Source: Planctomycetota bacterium
Lineage (GTDB): Bacteria; Planctomycetota; Phycisphaerae; UBA1845
Direction: 5' to 3'
Assembly: GCA_024278775.1 (NCBI GenBank)
Contig: JAJRSP010000003.1
Span: 1-46,122, forward strand
Length of the DNA: 46,122 nt
Part shown: positions 9,324 to 18,900 of the stretch, piece after piece
How the letters are laid out: each line of letters starts with the position of its first letter
Position numbering within the stretch: the stretch's first letter is position 1
Translations under genes and position numbers: made by a program
Notes under the pieces: model-generated
Databases searched by the model: none
What the model saw: the letters and a program-made list of their open reading frames with translations, nothing else
Told to the model about the DNA's origin: nothing

Positions 9324-9353
9324 TTGACTTGGTGACGAAAAAGCAAGTATCAT
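9324..9353 (+). promoter_or_regulatory. Sigma70-type promoter of the tetR-like gene
   Basis: TTGACT (9324-9329) and TATCAT (9348-9353) with an 18-base spacer make a good housekeeping promoter match. It lies just upstream of the TetR-type gene start at 9392 and directly before a palindrome at 9361-9376, an arrangement typical of autoregulation. Confidence 0.6.
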
Positions 9354-9360
9354 GCCTGCA

Positions 9361-9376
9361 TAGCAAGCGCTTGTTA
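9361..9376. promoter_or_regulatory. Palindromic operator candidate for the TetR-type regulator
   Basis: A perfect 10-base palindrome CAAGCGCTTG (9364-9373) extends to 16 bases with one mismatched pair. It covers the region just downstream of the -10 box and ends 15 bases before the ATG, so binding would block transcription start. TetR-type repressors commonly bind such sites next to their own gene; that this protein binds here is inference. Confidence 0.55.
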
Positions 9377-9391
9377 GGCGAGGGCCGGATC

Positions 9392-9979
9392 ATGTCGGAG
9401 ACAACGATAGCTCGTCGGGACGTGTTACTGGCGGCGGCTGAGCAGATGTTCGCTGCTCGCGGGTACCAGGCCACGAGTGTGCGTGACATTGCCGAGACGA
9501 TGGGCATCAAAGCGGGAAGCCTCTACGCGCACATCGACACCAAGGAGGATCTCCTCTGGGAGATTTTAACCGCAGCGGCCGATCGGTTTTTCGAGGCGTC
9601 CAACCCAATCGTCGAATCCGACCTGCTCCCCATCGAGAAGCTCAGGCGGTTGATCGCGGCGCATGTGAAAGTGATTACGGACGGTTCGTCGCTGGCGGCC
9701 GTGTACATGAACGAGTGGCGACATCTGACCGACCTGCGCCGGACGGAGTTCGCGGCGCGACGAGACGCCTACGAAAATCTTGTGCGTGATCTGGTGCGCG
9801 ACGGCATTCGCTCCGGGGACTTGGCCGACGTCGACGAGAAGTTTGCCACGCTGCTCATTCTGTCGTCCATGAACTGGATCTACCAGTGGTACCGCGCCGA
9901 CGGGCCGATGACGCCGGAGGAGATCGCGCGAAAGTTGACTGATATGTTGTTCAAAGGATTGCGCAGGGCGGGCACCTGA
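9392..9979 (+). CDS. TetR-family transcriptional regulator
   Basis: A 195-aa regulator. The N-terminal helix-turn-helix is clear: '[20 protein letters not shown]' followed by '[20 protein letters not shown]' at about residues 13-55. The C-terminal part is the variable ligand-binding domain, of a size usual for acyl-CoA-sensing TetR proteins. ATG 9392 is used because GAGGG lies 7 bases upstream; the upstream GTG at 9329 would start inside the promoter. It lies 47 bases before paaA on the same strand and probably controls itself and the paa genes, sensing a CoA thioester such as phenylacetyl-CoA (inference from neighbourhood). Confidence 0.85.
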   Translation: MSETTIARRDVLLAAAEQMFAARGYQATSVRDIAETMGIKAGSLYAHIDTKEDLLWEILTAAADRFFEASNPIVESDLLPIEKLRRLIAAHVKVITDGSSLAAVYMNEWRHLTDLRRTEFAARRDAYENLVRDLVRDGIRSGDLADVDEKFATLLILSSMNWIYQWYRADGPMTPEEIARKLTDMLFKGLRRAGT

Positions 9980-10026
9980 TCGTCAGCGCGAATCGTGTGG
10001 CCTCAAGGCCAGGGAGAGATGCTGCA

Positions 10027-11010
10027 GTGGTGGACACGAAAAGAGAATTGGGCGGTCTGTCTCAGGCCGAGTACGACGAGCGCCTTTCGGCGTTTGAGGC
10101 GCGCATCAATCGCGGCGAGAAGATCGAGCCGTCCGATTGGATGCCGGAGGCGTATCGTCAGCAATTGATTCGCCTGATTCATGTTCACGCGAATAGTGAG
10201 ATCTGCGGCGCGCTGCCCGAGGGCAAGTGGATTCCCCATGCGCCCAGTCTCAAACGAAAGCTCGCGCTCTGTGCGAAGGTGCAGGATGAGGTGGGTCATG
10301 CGCAGCTCCTCTACCGGGCGGCCGAAACGCTCGGCCCGTCGCGGGAGCAGATGCTGGAGGATCTTATCTCCGGCAAGAGTAAGTTTTCCAACGTCTTCCA
10401 CTATCCGTCGGAGACCTGGGCGGACGTGGCCGTGATCGCTTGGCTGATCGACGCGGCCGCGATCATCAATCAGGCGATGATGGCCGAAGGCTCCTACGGG
10501 CCGTATGCCCGGGCGCTGAAACGCATCTGCTATGAGGAGGCGTTTCACTTCAAACATGGTTACGAGATGTGCGTGACGCTGGCGCGGGGTACGAAGGTGC
10601 AACGGGACATGCTCCAGGAAGCGCTGAACCGGTGGTGGACACCGATCATGATGTTTCACGGGCCGTCGGATAAAAACTCCAAGCATACCGGTATTCTCGT
10701 GCGCTGGCGGGTGAAGCTCAAAACGAACGACGAACAACGGCAGCAGTTCTTGAAACAGTTTGTGCCGAAGATTTTCGACCTCGGCCTCACGCTGCCCGAC
10801 AAGGGCCTTCGCTTTGACAAAGAAGCGCAGGAGTGGCGATACACCGAACCGGACTGGGAAGAGTTCAAGCGCGTCGTGCGCGGCGGTGGTCCCATGACCA
10901 AGGATCGGATCAATACGCGCCGGCTCGCCCATGAAGACGGGTTATGGGTGCGCGAGGCGATGGCGGCCGTTGCGGCGAACCGGCCCGTGCCCATGCCAAC
11001 GGGCGGGTAA
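10027..11010 (+). CDS. paaA: Phenylacetyl-CoA 1,2-epoxidase catalytic subunit PaaA
   Basis: The diiron oxygenase subunit that inserts oxygen into the aromatic ring of phenylacetyl-CoA to give the 1,2-epoxide, in a complex with PaaB and PaaC. Ferritin-like ExxH pairs are present: E88/H91 in '[10 protein letters not shown]' and E171/H174 in '[10 protein letters not shown]'. Length is about 327 aa, within the PaaA range. No ATG fits; GTG 10027 (or 10030) lies 10 bases after the strong AGGGAG site (10011-10016), so a GTG start is proposed. The order paaA-B-C-D with tight spacing supports the assignment. Confidence 0.92.
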   Translation: MVDTKRELGGLSQAEYDERLSAFEARINRGEKIEPSDWMPEAYRQQLIRLIHVHANSEICGALPEGKWIPHAPSLKRKLALCAKVQDEVGHAQLLYRAAETLGPSREQMLEDLISGKSKFSNVFHYPSETWADVAVIAWLIDAAAIINQAMMAEGSYGPYARALKRICYEEAFHFKHGYEMCVTLARGTKVQRDMLQEALNRWWTPIMMFHGPSDKNSKHTGILVRWRVKLKTNDEQRQQFLKQFVPKIFDLGLTLPDKGLRFDKEAQEWRYTEPDWEEFKRVVRGGGPMTKDRINTRRLAHEDGLWVREAMAAVAANRPVPMPTGG

Positions 11011-11041
11011 CAGTGAAAGGCAAACAGACCAGGGTGCAACC

Positions 11042-11350
11042 ATGACAGACTCACAGTGGCCCATTTATGAGGTCTTTCACCAGCAGGCGCGCGGCGAACC
11101 GCATGTCTATGTGGGTTCGGTTCATGCGACCGATCCGGAGATGGCGCTGCTTCTCGCCAAGGAGCAATACGCCCGGCGTCAGGCCTGCGTGAATATCTGG
11201 GTGGTGCCGATCGAGGCGATTACGGCTAGTCGATACGAAGACGACGACATCTTCGAACGCGGCACGGACAAGAGCTACCGGGAGTCGTGGGGCTACGTCA
11301 CGCCGAAGACGACCCAGCAGGCGGACCAGGAAAAAGAGGCGTCCTCATGA
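11042..11350 (+). CDS. paaB: Phenylacetyl-CoA epoxidase subunit PaaB
   Basis: A 102-aa protein of the PaaB family, a non-catalytic subunit that bridges PaaA-PaaC heterodimers in the epoxidase. Family features include the N-terminal 'WPIYEVFHQQARGEPHVYVG', 'ALLLAKEQYARR' and 'SIWVVP'-like 'VNIWVVPIEAI'. AGGG lies 7 bases before ATG 11042. Its stop codon overlaps the paaC start (ATGA), so translation is probably coupled. The C-terminus is polar and has no further domain. Confidence 0.92.
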   Translation: MTDSQWPIYEVFHQQARGEPHVYVGSVHATDPEMALLLAKEQYARRQACVNIWVVPIEAITASRYEDDDIFERGTDKSYRESWGYVTPKTTQQADQEKEASS

Positions 11351-12135
11351 AAACTTTCGAAACGCTCGAAGAGATCAATGAGATCGAGCGCGATGCCGTG
11401 CTCGATTTACTCACTCGGATGGGCGATGATGATTTGATTATGGGTCATCGCAATTCCGAGTGGACGGGGCTGGCCCCGATTCTGGAGGAAGACATCGCGT
11501 TCTCGTCGATGGCGCAGGATGAGATGGGTCATGCTCAGGCGTATTATCAGTTGATTCACGAACTGGGCGGCGATGATCCCGACACGCTTGCGTTTGGTCG
11601 TGGTCCGCGGGCGTATCGCTGTGCCTCGTTGGTGTCACTGCCGAATGATCGCGACTGGGGCTTCTGCGTACTTCGGCAATTTTTGTATGACTTAGCTGAG
11701 ACGGTTCGGCTTTCGGCTTTGGAACAATCCTCACTTGTGCCGCTGGCGCAGTTGGCCCGCAAACTTCGCGGCGAGGAAAAATACCACCTGATGCACGGTC
11801 GAACCTGGGTGCTGCGTCTGGGGAATGCTACCGACGACGCGCACGAGCGACTTCAGGCGGCGCTCTACAAAGCCTACCCCCATGCGTTGGGGTTGTTCGA
11901 GCCGACCAGTGCCGACGTGACGCTGTCGCAGGCCGGCATCTGTCCGAGTGAGGAAGACCTGCGGCGGCAGTGGGAGTCGGCCGTCGTGCCCGTGCTGGGC
12001 GACGCCGGTTTGGAGGTTCCCGAAAATGTGCAGCCGGTATACGGCGGGCGCGTGGGTCGACAACCGGAGGCGCTCAAGACGCTCCTCGAAAGCATGCAGC
12101 TTGTTTATCACATCGACCCGGGGGCGAAGTGGTGA
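11347..12135 (+). CDS. paaC: Phenylacetyl-CoA epoxidase structural subunit PaaC
   Basis: A 262-aa ferritin-like protein, paralogous to PaaA, which forms the structural heterodimer partner in the epoxidase. 'MAQDEMGHAQAYY' and 'RGEEKYHLMHG' are the family motifs. The ATG at 11347 overlaps the paaB stop and has AGAGG 7 bases upstream; an in-frame upstream start at 11287 would only extend into paaB. The stop TGA overlaps the paaD ATG (TGATG). Confidence 0.92.
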   Translation: MKTFETLEEINEIERDAVLDLLTRMGDDDLIMGHRNSEWTGLAPILEEDIAFSSMAQDEMGHAQAYYQLIHELGGDDPDTLAFGRGPRAYRCASLVSLPNDRDWGFCVLRQFLYDLAETVRLSALEQSSLVPLAQLARKLRGEEKYHLMHGRTWVLRLGNATDDAHERLQAALYKAYPHALGLFEPTSADVTLSQAGICPSEEDLRRQWESAVVPVLGDAGLEVPENVQPVYGGRVGRQPEALKTLLESMQLVYHIDPGAKW

Positions 12136-12701
12136 TGTCCAAAAACGCAGCCAACTCTACGTCAGGTGATCGCGATACCGTAGTCGGGGACTCAGCGAAC
12201 GCACACGTTTCGGCCGGCGCCCCGGATCGGTTGGCTGGCGTGTACGCCGCGCTGGACAGGGTGACCGATCCGGAGATTCCCGTCATCACCATCGGCGAAA
12301 TGGGGATGGTGGCCGACGTTCGTATCGAGGGGGATGCCGTCATGGTGGATATGACGCCGACGTTTGCGGGCTGTCCGGCGCTGGACGTGATCCAATCGGA
12401 CATCGTTCGCGCCGTTCAAGAGGCTGGCGAAAAGCACGTCACCGTTAAGGTGGTATATGATCCGCCCTGGACTTCAGATCGCATTACGGATGAGGGTCGG
12501 CGCAAGTTAAAAGAGTTCGGCCTCGCGCCGCCGGGTCAGCGCTGCGGGGATCACGGCGTGGTGGACCTGGAGCAGACGCCCTGCCCCTTCTGCGACTCCA
12601 CCGAGACCGATCTCGAATCCATCTTCGGCCCCACCCTCTGCCGATCCATTCATTATTGCCGAAAGTGTCTTCAATCATTTGAGCATTTCAAAGCAGTCTG
12701 A
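12135..12701 (+). CDS. paaD: PaaD, MIP18-type maturation factor of the epoxidase
   Basis: A 188-aa protein with a non-conserved ~30-residue N-terminal tail, a DUF59/MIP18 domain ('VTDPEIPVITIGEMGMV', then 'FAGCPALD'), and a C-terminal zinc-ribbon-like part with CPFC and CRKC pairs. PaaD is required for epoxidase function and is thought to help metal centre assembly. Translation is probably coupled to paaC through the TGATG overlap. The next paa gene normally found, paaE (the flavin/iron-sulfur reductase), does not follow; the gene is instead succeeded by a palindromic repeat and a convergent gene. Confidence 0.9.
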   Translation: MSKNAANSTSGDRDTVVGDSANAHVSAGAPDRLAGVYAALDRVTDPEIPVITIGEMGMVADVRIEGDAVMVDMTPTFAGCPALDVIQSDIVRAVQEAGEKHVTVKVVYDPPWTSDRITDEGRRKLKEFGLAPPGQRCGDHGVVDLEQTPCPFCDSTETDLESIFGPTLCRSIHYCRKCLQSFEHFKAV

Positions 12702-12721
12702 TCTGTACGGCATTCAGACGT

Positions 12722-12758
12722 CCCCTACCCTTTGCCTTGGGGCAAAGAATGGGGCACC
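12722..12758 (+). repeat. Dispersed palindromic repeat, copy 1
   Basis: Outer arms CCCCTACC and AATGGGGCACC enclose an inner stem CTTTGCC / GGCAAAG with a TTGG loop. It lies between the convergent paaD and sulfatase-like genes, where it could act as a two-way terminator although it lacks a long T-tract. Three further copies occur in this window (29528, 29653, 43893), two of them with a different but still pairing inner stem. Confidence 0.75.
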
Positions 12759-12781
12759 ATCAGTTGGGGTGTGTCGGAGCG

Positions 12782-15247
12782 CTACTTCGTATCGTCATTC
12801 TCAAACTGACCAATGTAGCCGAGCGATTGGAGTTCGCGCAGTTGGTCGGGGTCCAGCTCAAGCTGTTCGGTGTCGATCCCGGCTTCATAGGGCGGCTGCG
12901 TACGGCGATAGGCGATGAGCTTGCCTATCAGCTTTCGGGCCAGAGGTTGGTGTTCGGCAATAACGTCGTGTCGCTCGTTGTGGTCGCGCTCCAGGTCATA
13001 CAATTCAAAACGTACGGGGCGTTGTGTCGTTGGCATTGGCTCCCGCGCGAAGCGGTAGAGGAGCTTCCACCGGCCCCGCTCGATGACGGCGGCTTCGATT
13101 ACGTGAGCCGAGATGTAAGCGTGGTTCGAGGCGAACAGCGTGCGCTGCGCGAGTGAGTTGCGTCGCCGGGAGGTAAACTCGTCAGCGCTGCTGCGCTCCC
13201 CTCGTGCATCTTGAAGAAACGGCGTCAAGCTGTCACCGTTGAGCGCGTAGGGCTGGGGGAGACCGAACTGATCCAGCATCGTCGGCATGATGTCGTGTAG
13301 CTGGACCGGCGCGTCGACTTCTCCGCGTGCGGTCACCTTCGGTCCGACGAACAGCAGCGGCACACGCTGGGCTTCGTTGTGAAGGTTCTCGCCGTGCGTC
13401 CACGCGCCGTGTTCGAGAAACTCCTCCCCATGGTCGGCGGTGACGACGAGACTCATCCGCTCGTACAGCCCGGCCGACCGCACCGCTTCGAGAAACGTGT
13501 GCAGCCGGTGGTCGGCGTAGGCGCACTCCTCATCGTAGAGGGACACGACATAGGCGATTTCTTCGGGCGTGCGTGCGGTGTGGAAGCCATGATGTTTTTT
13601 GTCGTAGCCGCCGTTGATCGGCCCATGGTATCCGGTATCGAACTTTCCGGCGAAGCCTTGGGGTGGGGTGTACGGCCCGTGCGGTTCGGCCGTGTGAATG
13701 TACAGCATCATCGGGCGATCGCCGTGGCCGTCGATCCAATTCATCACCTGCGCAATGGGGACGGTCCGGTCGGCGTGCGCCGTCCACCAGTAGGCGATGT
13801 GGTCGAAGAAATGATCGAAGCCCTGATCGACGTTCTGCCGGGGGCCGGCGTTGACGTTGGTGCAAAAGCTGGCCGTGGCATAGCCGGCCGCACGAAAAAC
13901 TTCCGCCAGGCTGACCAACTCATCCGGCGCGCGAAACGAGGCATGTATCACACCGTGGCGTTCCGTGGGCATGGAGAAGAAGATATCCGGGATCGAGTTG
14001 ACGGTCTTCGGTGAGTTCGCGAACGCGTTCGCGAACCAAACGCCCTTTCGGGATAGCCCGGCCAGTCGCGGCATGGTGTCGCGCGTGTATCCGTATAGCC
14101 CGATATGCTGCGCGGCGAGCGTGTCAATAAGGTACACGATGACGATCGGCGGTTTTTTCGCGGGCTCATAGATGATCGGGTTGCCCCACAGCGCGACATC
14201 GCCGTTAGACGCCTTGGCTTCCAGTGTGATCGAAACCGTTTTTCCACCAAACGCGGCGAGTGACACCGACACGTCGCGCCAATGATCGGGGCGGCCCCAC
14301 ACTTCGGAAAGCAGGTCCGTCGTCTTCCCTGCGTATTCCACGCGCACCGTAAATCGAACGGAGGAGGGGGATACGGCCTGGGTGCCCACGATCAACCCCA
14401 GTCCCGTTTGCAACTTGCCGTTGGGTGGAATCGCAACGTGATCGAAACGAATCGTGGCCGGCGTATGCGCGTAGAGGGCCGTGCGAATCTCTCGGTCAAG
14501 ATTCACGCGACCCATACCCACAGGTTTTGGAAAGGCGTTTTCCCGCCCGAACAATCGGATGGAGCCGATCTCCACCACGCCGGTACCCACGCCGTCCGTG
14601 CGAATGGCGAGTTGTGGGAGCGGTCCCTGCCAGTCGGCCAGCCCGTCCGTGGTAACGCTGAGCGTCCATAATCGATCGTGACTCGGCAGCGGCAGACGGA
14701 TTTTCCCGGCGCTGGACCAGATGAGATCAACGTGCTGCCCCCAGGGCACTTTGATGTCTATGGTGATGCGTCCGACATCCTTGCTGGGCACAGAGAACCC
14801 CTGCGCCGTCATCAGAAGACCGGCGTGGGGATCCTTCGGTCGTTCGACGAGCCACCGCGGCGTCGGGCGATCACTGCGAAACGGCCCCAGCGAGAGCAGC
14901 GCCGCACCGTCGCGGTCGGTTGGTTGCCAATCGCATTGAACGTTGGCCGATGCGAGCCGTTCGTCCAGCCGGACGAGGCCCACTCCGGATTCGGGTATCG
15001 TTGGATCCTGCGGCAGGGCGACCGGGTCCGGTGTGATGGTGAGCTGTTCGTCGGCCCAGTGAAGAAACGCCTCCCACGGTTTCGGGGCACCGGCCAGCGG
15101 ATCTAGCGGGTTAAACGCGGTCTTGCCGCCGGTGTCCGGTGGTGGTGTCGTCTCAGTCGCTTTCCGGCATGTCGTGGCTGCTACCCCCACGAGCGCGACC
15201 AGTGCGATCAGGAGTAGGTGTCGTGTGGAGGTCATGCCGCTTTTCAT
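12782..15247 (-). CDS. Sulfatase-fold (alkaline phosphatase superfamily) exported protein
   Basis: An 821-aa protein. The N-terminus is a signal peptide ending near C27, with a poor lipobox (ATTC), so it may be exported or lipid-anchored. Residues ~50-355 form a beta-rich region of unknown role. The C-terminal half is the sulfatase domain: 'PPIVIVYLIDTLAAQHIGLYG', 'TADHGEEFLEHGAWTHGENLH' with the metal-binding Asp-His, and 'RVPLLFVGP'. At the active site the formylglycine motif CxPxR is absent; 'SPKTVNSIPDIFFS' stands there, so Thr or Ser would have to be the nucleophile, as in phosphoglycerol/phosphoethanolamine transferases. Start 15247 is taken because GAGGA lies just upstream; ATG 15235 is possible. 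Confidence 0.8.
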   Translation of the reverse strand: MKSGMTSTRHLLLIALVALVGVAATTCRKATETTPPPDTGGKTAFNPLDPLAGAPKPWEAFLHWADEQLTITPDPVALPQDPTIPESGVGLVRLDERLASANVQCDWQPTDRDGAALLSLGPFRSDRPTPRWLVERPKDPHAGLLMTAQGFSVPSKDVGRITIDIKVPWGQHVDLIWSSAGKIRLPLPSHDRLWTLSVTTDGLADWQGPLPQLAIRTDGVGTGVVEIGSIRLFGRENAFPKPVGMGRVNLDREIRTALYAHTPATIRFDHVAIPPNGKLQTGLGLIVGTQAVSPSSVRFTVRVEYAGKTTDLLSEVWGRPDHWRDVSVSLAAFGGKTVSITLEAKASNGDVALWGNPIIYEPAKKPPIVIVYLIDTLAAQHIGLYGYTRDTMPRLAGLSRKGVWFANAFANSPKTVNSIPDIFFSMPTERHGVIHASFRAPDELVSLAEVFRAAGYATASFCTNVNAGPRQNVDQGFDHFFDHIAYWWTAHADRTVPIAQVMNWIDGHGDRPMMLYIHTAEPHGPYTPPQGFAGKFDTGYHGPINGGYDKKHHGFHTARTPEEIAYVVSLYDEECAYADHRLHTFLEAVRSAGLYERMSLVVTADHGEEFLEHGAWTHGENLHNEAQRVPLLFVGPKVTARGEVDAPVQLHDIMPTMLDQFGLPQPYALNGDSLTPFLQDARGERSSADEFTSRRRNSLAQRTLFASNHAYISAHVIEAAVIERGRWKLLYRFAREPMPTTQRPVRFELYDLERDHNERHDVIAEHQPLARKLIGKLIAYRRTQPPYEAGIDTEQLELDPDQLRELQSLGYIGQFENDDTK

Positions 15248-15464
15248 TCTTCCTCTGCCGGGCCGCCAAACCGCGGCGGTTTCGTCCATCATAGGGGCAT
15301 CGGCTCTGCGTGCGTAGAATCGGGATGGGTTTTCCCTCGATTTTCAGCCCGATACACCGAGTTTTGAGGGGTTGGCCGCTTTGGATACGTCTCCCTCTCG
15401 GGGCGTGGCGTCGTGCGGCGGGTTGTCCAAACTTGTAGGGTTTCGGCGCTGCCGTGGATTTCTC

Positions 15465-15493
15465 TTGATTGTCTCCTACGAATGTAGTAGGTT
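15465..15493 (+). promoter_or_regulatory. Sigma70-type promoter of the blaI-M56 operon
   Basis: TTGATT (15465-15470) and TAGGTT (15488-15493) with a 17-base spacer. The first BlaI-like operator lies inside the spacer and the second covers the start region, the expected layout for repression by the adjacent regulator. Confidence 0.5.
15474..15489. promoter_or_regulatory. BlaI-like operator 1
   Basis: TCCTACG-AA-TGTAGTA reads against the BlaI/MecI-type palindrome TACTACA-NN-TGTAGTA with a perfect right arm and 5 of 7 matches on the left. It sits inside the promoter spacer of the blaI-type gene. The consensus used is from knowledge of the family; binding is inferred. Confidence 0.65.
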
Positions 15494-15496
15494 ATC

Positions 15497-15512
15497 TCCG
15501 ACAAGTGTAGTA
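15497..15512. promoter_or_regulatory. BlaI-like operator 2
   Basis: TCCGACA-AG-TGTAGTA has the same right arm and again 5 of 7 matches on the left. It starts 23 bases after operator 1, about two helical turns, so two repressor dimers could bind one face of the DNA and cover the transcription start. Confidence 0.65.
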
Positions 15513-15541
15513 GGCAGACGAACCGGTGGGATGAACCATCC

Positions 15542-15928
15542 ATGGCGATGCGGCGGCAATATGATCTCGGCTCTTCCGAACTAGAGGTGTTGAAGGTGCT
15601 TTGGGACGAGGCACCCTGCACGGTTCGCGAGGTATTGAACCATATGCATGCCCGCGGGCGGCGTGTGGCCTATACCACCGTGCAGACACTGCTCACCCGG
15701 CTGGAGCAGAAACGTTTTGTTCGCAGCAACAAGACGGGGCTGGCCCACGTCTTCCGTCCGAAGGTGTCGCGTGAGCGCGTGACGAAATCCCGGCTGAAAA
15801 CACTGGTGGATCAGCTTTACGATGGGGCGGCCGGCCCGCTCGTGCTCCAGCTCGTGCGGACCGAACACTTGAAACCCGACGAGCTTGAGAAACTACAAGA
15901 GATGATCGAATCCCTGGACGACGAGTAA
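15542..15928 (+). CDS. BlaI/MecI/CopY-family transcriptional repressor
   Basis: A 128-aa winged-helix repressor. The N-terminal DNA-binding domain shows 'LGSSELEVLKVLWDEAPCTVREVLNHM' and the recognition region 'RRVAYTTVQTLLTRLEQKRF', highly typical of BlaI/MecI. The C-terminal helices serve dimerisation. In the classic system the repressor is cut after its partner M56 protease senses a beta-lactam. The partner gene follows after 29 bases. ATG 15542 or 15548 are both possible. Two matching operators upstream point to autoregulation. Confidence 0.92.
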   Translation: MAMRRQYDLGSSELEVLKVLWDEAPCTVREVLNHMHARGRRVAYTTVQTLLTRLEQKRFVRSNKTGLAHVFRPKVSRERVTKSRLKTLVDQLYDGAAGPLVLQLVRTEHLKPDELEKLQEMIESLDDE

Positions 15929-15957
15929 CCGATAATGTTTCTTCTCGGAGGGAAGAC

Positions 15958-18900
15958 ATGACCGAGATCATCACGCCCGTGACTGACCTGCTCTGGCGAA
16001 ACGGCTTGGCTGTGCTGCCGCTCGTGCTGCTGGTGGCGGTCGTGACGCGGTTTGTGCCGTGCCGACCATCGACGAAGCACCTGTTGTGGGTCATGGTGCT
16101 GGTGTGGCTGGTGATTCCGCCGCTTGTGCCGGGTGTTGATTTGGATACCCGGTTTGCCGGAGCGGTCGCCGTCGATGTGGGGATGCCTGATGTCTCTGCC
16201 GCACCGAAGTCGCCGGACGATGCCGTGCTGATTCTCGCTGATCGTGTGGCGGCTTTGTCGGATGACCTGCAAGCCGCGACCTTAGATTCAGTTGATCCCG
16301 TTGATTCCGCTTTTGTGGCTGATACCCACGAGGACTTCCCCCCGCCCTTAGCCCGTTCCGTGGAGCGGACGCCCAACACGCTCGCCCGGGCGTTCGTCCC
16401 GGACGGGCGTTGGCCAAGCGTTTCCCTTTCGATGTCCGTCGCGGACTCCGACGAGATCGCCGCGTCGCCGGCCGCATCGAATGTGGCTGAGGCAGGCGGA
16501 TCGGAGCAGGGTGTTACCCGGCCGGTGGTGGTCGAACGAGATACACCCAAGAGAGTTGTGGCCGATACCCCTGTCCGGAAACCGGCCGGGTGGCGAGCGT
16601 GGTTGGCGTCGATTGTGGCAGTGCGTGATGCGGTGGGGCGGATCCCCGCGATTCCATCGAGTCTCTGGATCGGAGGCGTCGCGGCGCTGGGGTTGATCTG
16701 TGTCATCCGACTGGTGGCGTTGGCCGTCCGGATGCGCGCGGCTTCGCCGGCTGATCGGTCGGTGCGGCGCCTCGTACTGCGAGCGGCCAAGCGGATGCGG
16801 CTCCGTCGCGTGCCGGTCGTGTTGATGGTGGAAGACCGGGTGTCTCCGATGGTGTCGGGCGGGTGTTGGCCGCGGTTGATCTTGCCGCGCCGGCTCTGGG
16901 CCGAGCTTGACGACGCCGGTCGTGAGGCTGTCGTGTGTCACGAGCTGGCACACCTGCGCCGGTGCGATCACCTGGTGGTGTGGGCCGATACGTTCGTCGG
17001 TCTGCTGTACTGGTGGCATCCGATCGTCTGGTGGGTGCGCAGCCGGCTTCATGCGGAAGCAGAGAATTGTTGTGACGCCTGGGTGACGACGCTGAGACCG
17101 ACGGAGCGGCGCATCTATGCGCAGACACTGTTGCGGACGAGAGAATACTTGAGCGGTGAGCCGCGGGTGTGGCCCGCGATGACCGTAGGAATGACGTCTG
17201 GGCGAGCCAAACGTTTTGCGAGGAGACTGACCATGGTAATGACGAACAGGGTAAAGCCGGGGCTATCGGCACCGGGTGTGGTGTTGGCACTGGCGGTGGC
17301 GGTGATGGGGTGGCTGGCGTCGCCGGCACAATCATGCCCCAACGAGAAGAGCCCGCGCGGGCTGATCGAAAGTCAGACCACCAGTGATGTTCATCTGGCC
17401 GTCGACGAACCCAGAGGTGATGGCGTGGTAGAGGTTCGCCTGGTTGGTGATCGCGGTGACGATAACGGCGAGATCGAGGAGCGGATGGAGCGACTGGAAA
17501 GGCAGCTCGAACATCTGATGCGTGCGTTGGAGAGAAATGGAGGCCCCGGAGATCGGAGACCGCGCGAGCATCGCAGGCACGATCGCCGCGAAAGACGTGA
17601 CCGCGCCGAGCGCGAACACGGCGACCACCGGTGCGGTGAGTGTGGGCATGGCGGACCCGACCACCACGGTGATCACGAACGCGGCGAGCGTAGGCATGGT
17701 CAGCGCGGGCGTGGTGACGATCATGGGCACCCCGGTCTCCGCGGACGGATGGGCCCACACGTTTTTGCAGATCCGCCAAGACCCGATGCGCCGTGGCCGC
17801 CACGCGCCCCCAGAGCTCCTCGCGCACCGAGAGCGCCTTGGCCCGGCGCGGATCACATGTCATGGCGAACGTATGAGCTGCCCGGTGGGAAGCTTGAGGC
17901 CTTCACTTCGCTGATGGCACTCGATGACGTGCCGATTCTGGTACGTCCGGGGAAGGACTCGATCGAAATACAGGCCACCGACCATCAACATGATTTATTC
18001 GAAGCCTTTTTGCGGATGATCGATGGCAGAGAGACGCACGCGCGTTTCATGCCGGGGCCGCCGATCGGACCGAGAGGCGGATGGGGGCACGCCGAGGGTG
18101 GCTGGGCTCCAGGTCCGAAAGGGCGACACGCCGACGCGGCGCGTAGGTGCCACGAAAAACGCGGATGTAAGAACGGCAAAGACGGGTGTCAACACGGTGC
18201 CGCCGGGGGGGGGACATGTGCGGATTGTAAGAAGCATCGGAAGTCCGCCGCGGTGCGTCGCACGATCACGAAGGCGCAACAGTTGGTGCGTCGAGAGCTT
18301 GCCAAGGTGCAGGCTGAACTGGGAGGTGAAGTGGCGGAGCTTCGTGAAAAAGCTCGTGTGGGTGTCCAACGGGCCCGGAGGCAGATTCGTAAGCAAATCC
18401 GCGATATCCGTAAGAAGGCGGAATCCCAAGAGGCCATGCTGGAGTCGCTACGCGAACAGGTGGACACCCTGCGGGACGAGGCCGAGTCCTACCGTGATCG
18501 AGCGGCTGAGATCCGCAATCGTGCCGAGGCGTGGCGTGACCGGATGACGGAAGAGCTGGGTGACGCCGAGGCGCGCGCGACTCTTGAGACGCACGTTCTC
18601 GGGCTCATCAAGGGGGCGGCCGACTTGGAAGGCAAGGCCGTTTCTATGGAAGACCTCGCCCGGGTTTTCGAAGAGAAGTCCCACGCCGTGGAGGATCAGC
18701 TTCGTTCGTTCGAAGTCTATCTCGTCGGGAGAGCCGACGCAGAGCCGACAACTCCAGAGGGTCGGACTGTTGAAATCACAACCGTGGCACCGAACGTTCC
18801 CGCGGAAGAGGCCGAAGTTTCGGTAGTCATCGAAGCGGGACCGCAGACGGTTGAATCCGAAAACTCACAAGTCGCGGTTGATGTCGCCAAGGCATTGAAG

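Larger units (their letters stand above)
15248..15541. other. Divergent intergenic region, sulfatase-like gene / blaI
   Basis: About 290 bases. The right half holds the blaI promoter and two BlaI-like operators (15465-15512). The left half shows no further clear element; a third partial operator-like half-site (TGTAGGG, near 15434) is too weak to call. Confidence 0.4.

Noticed and set aside
15421..15440. Third BlaI-like operator before blaI
   Set aside because: Only the right half (TGTAGGG) partly fits; the left arm matches 3 of 7 positions.
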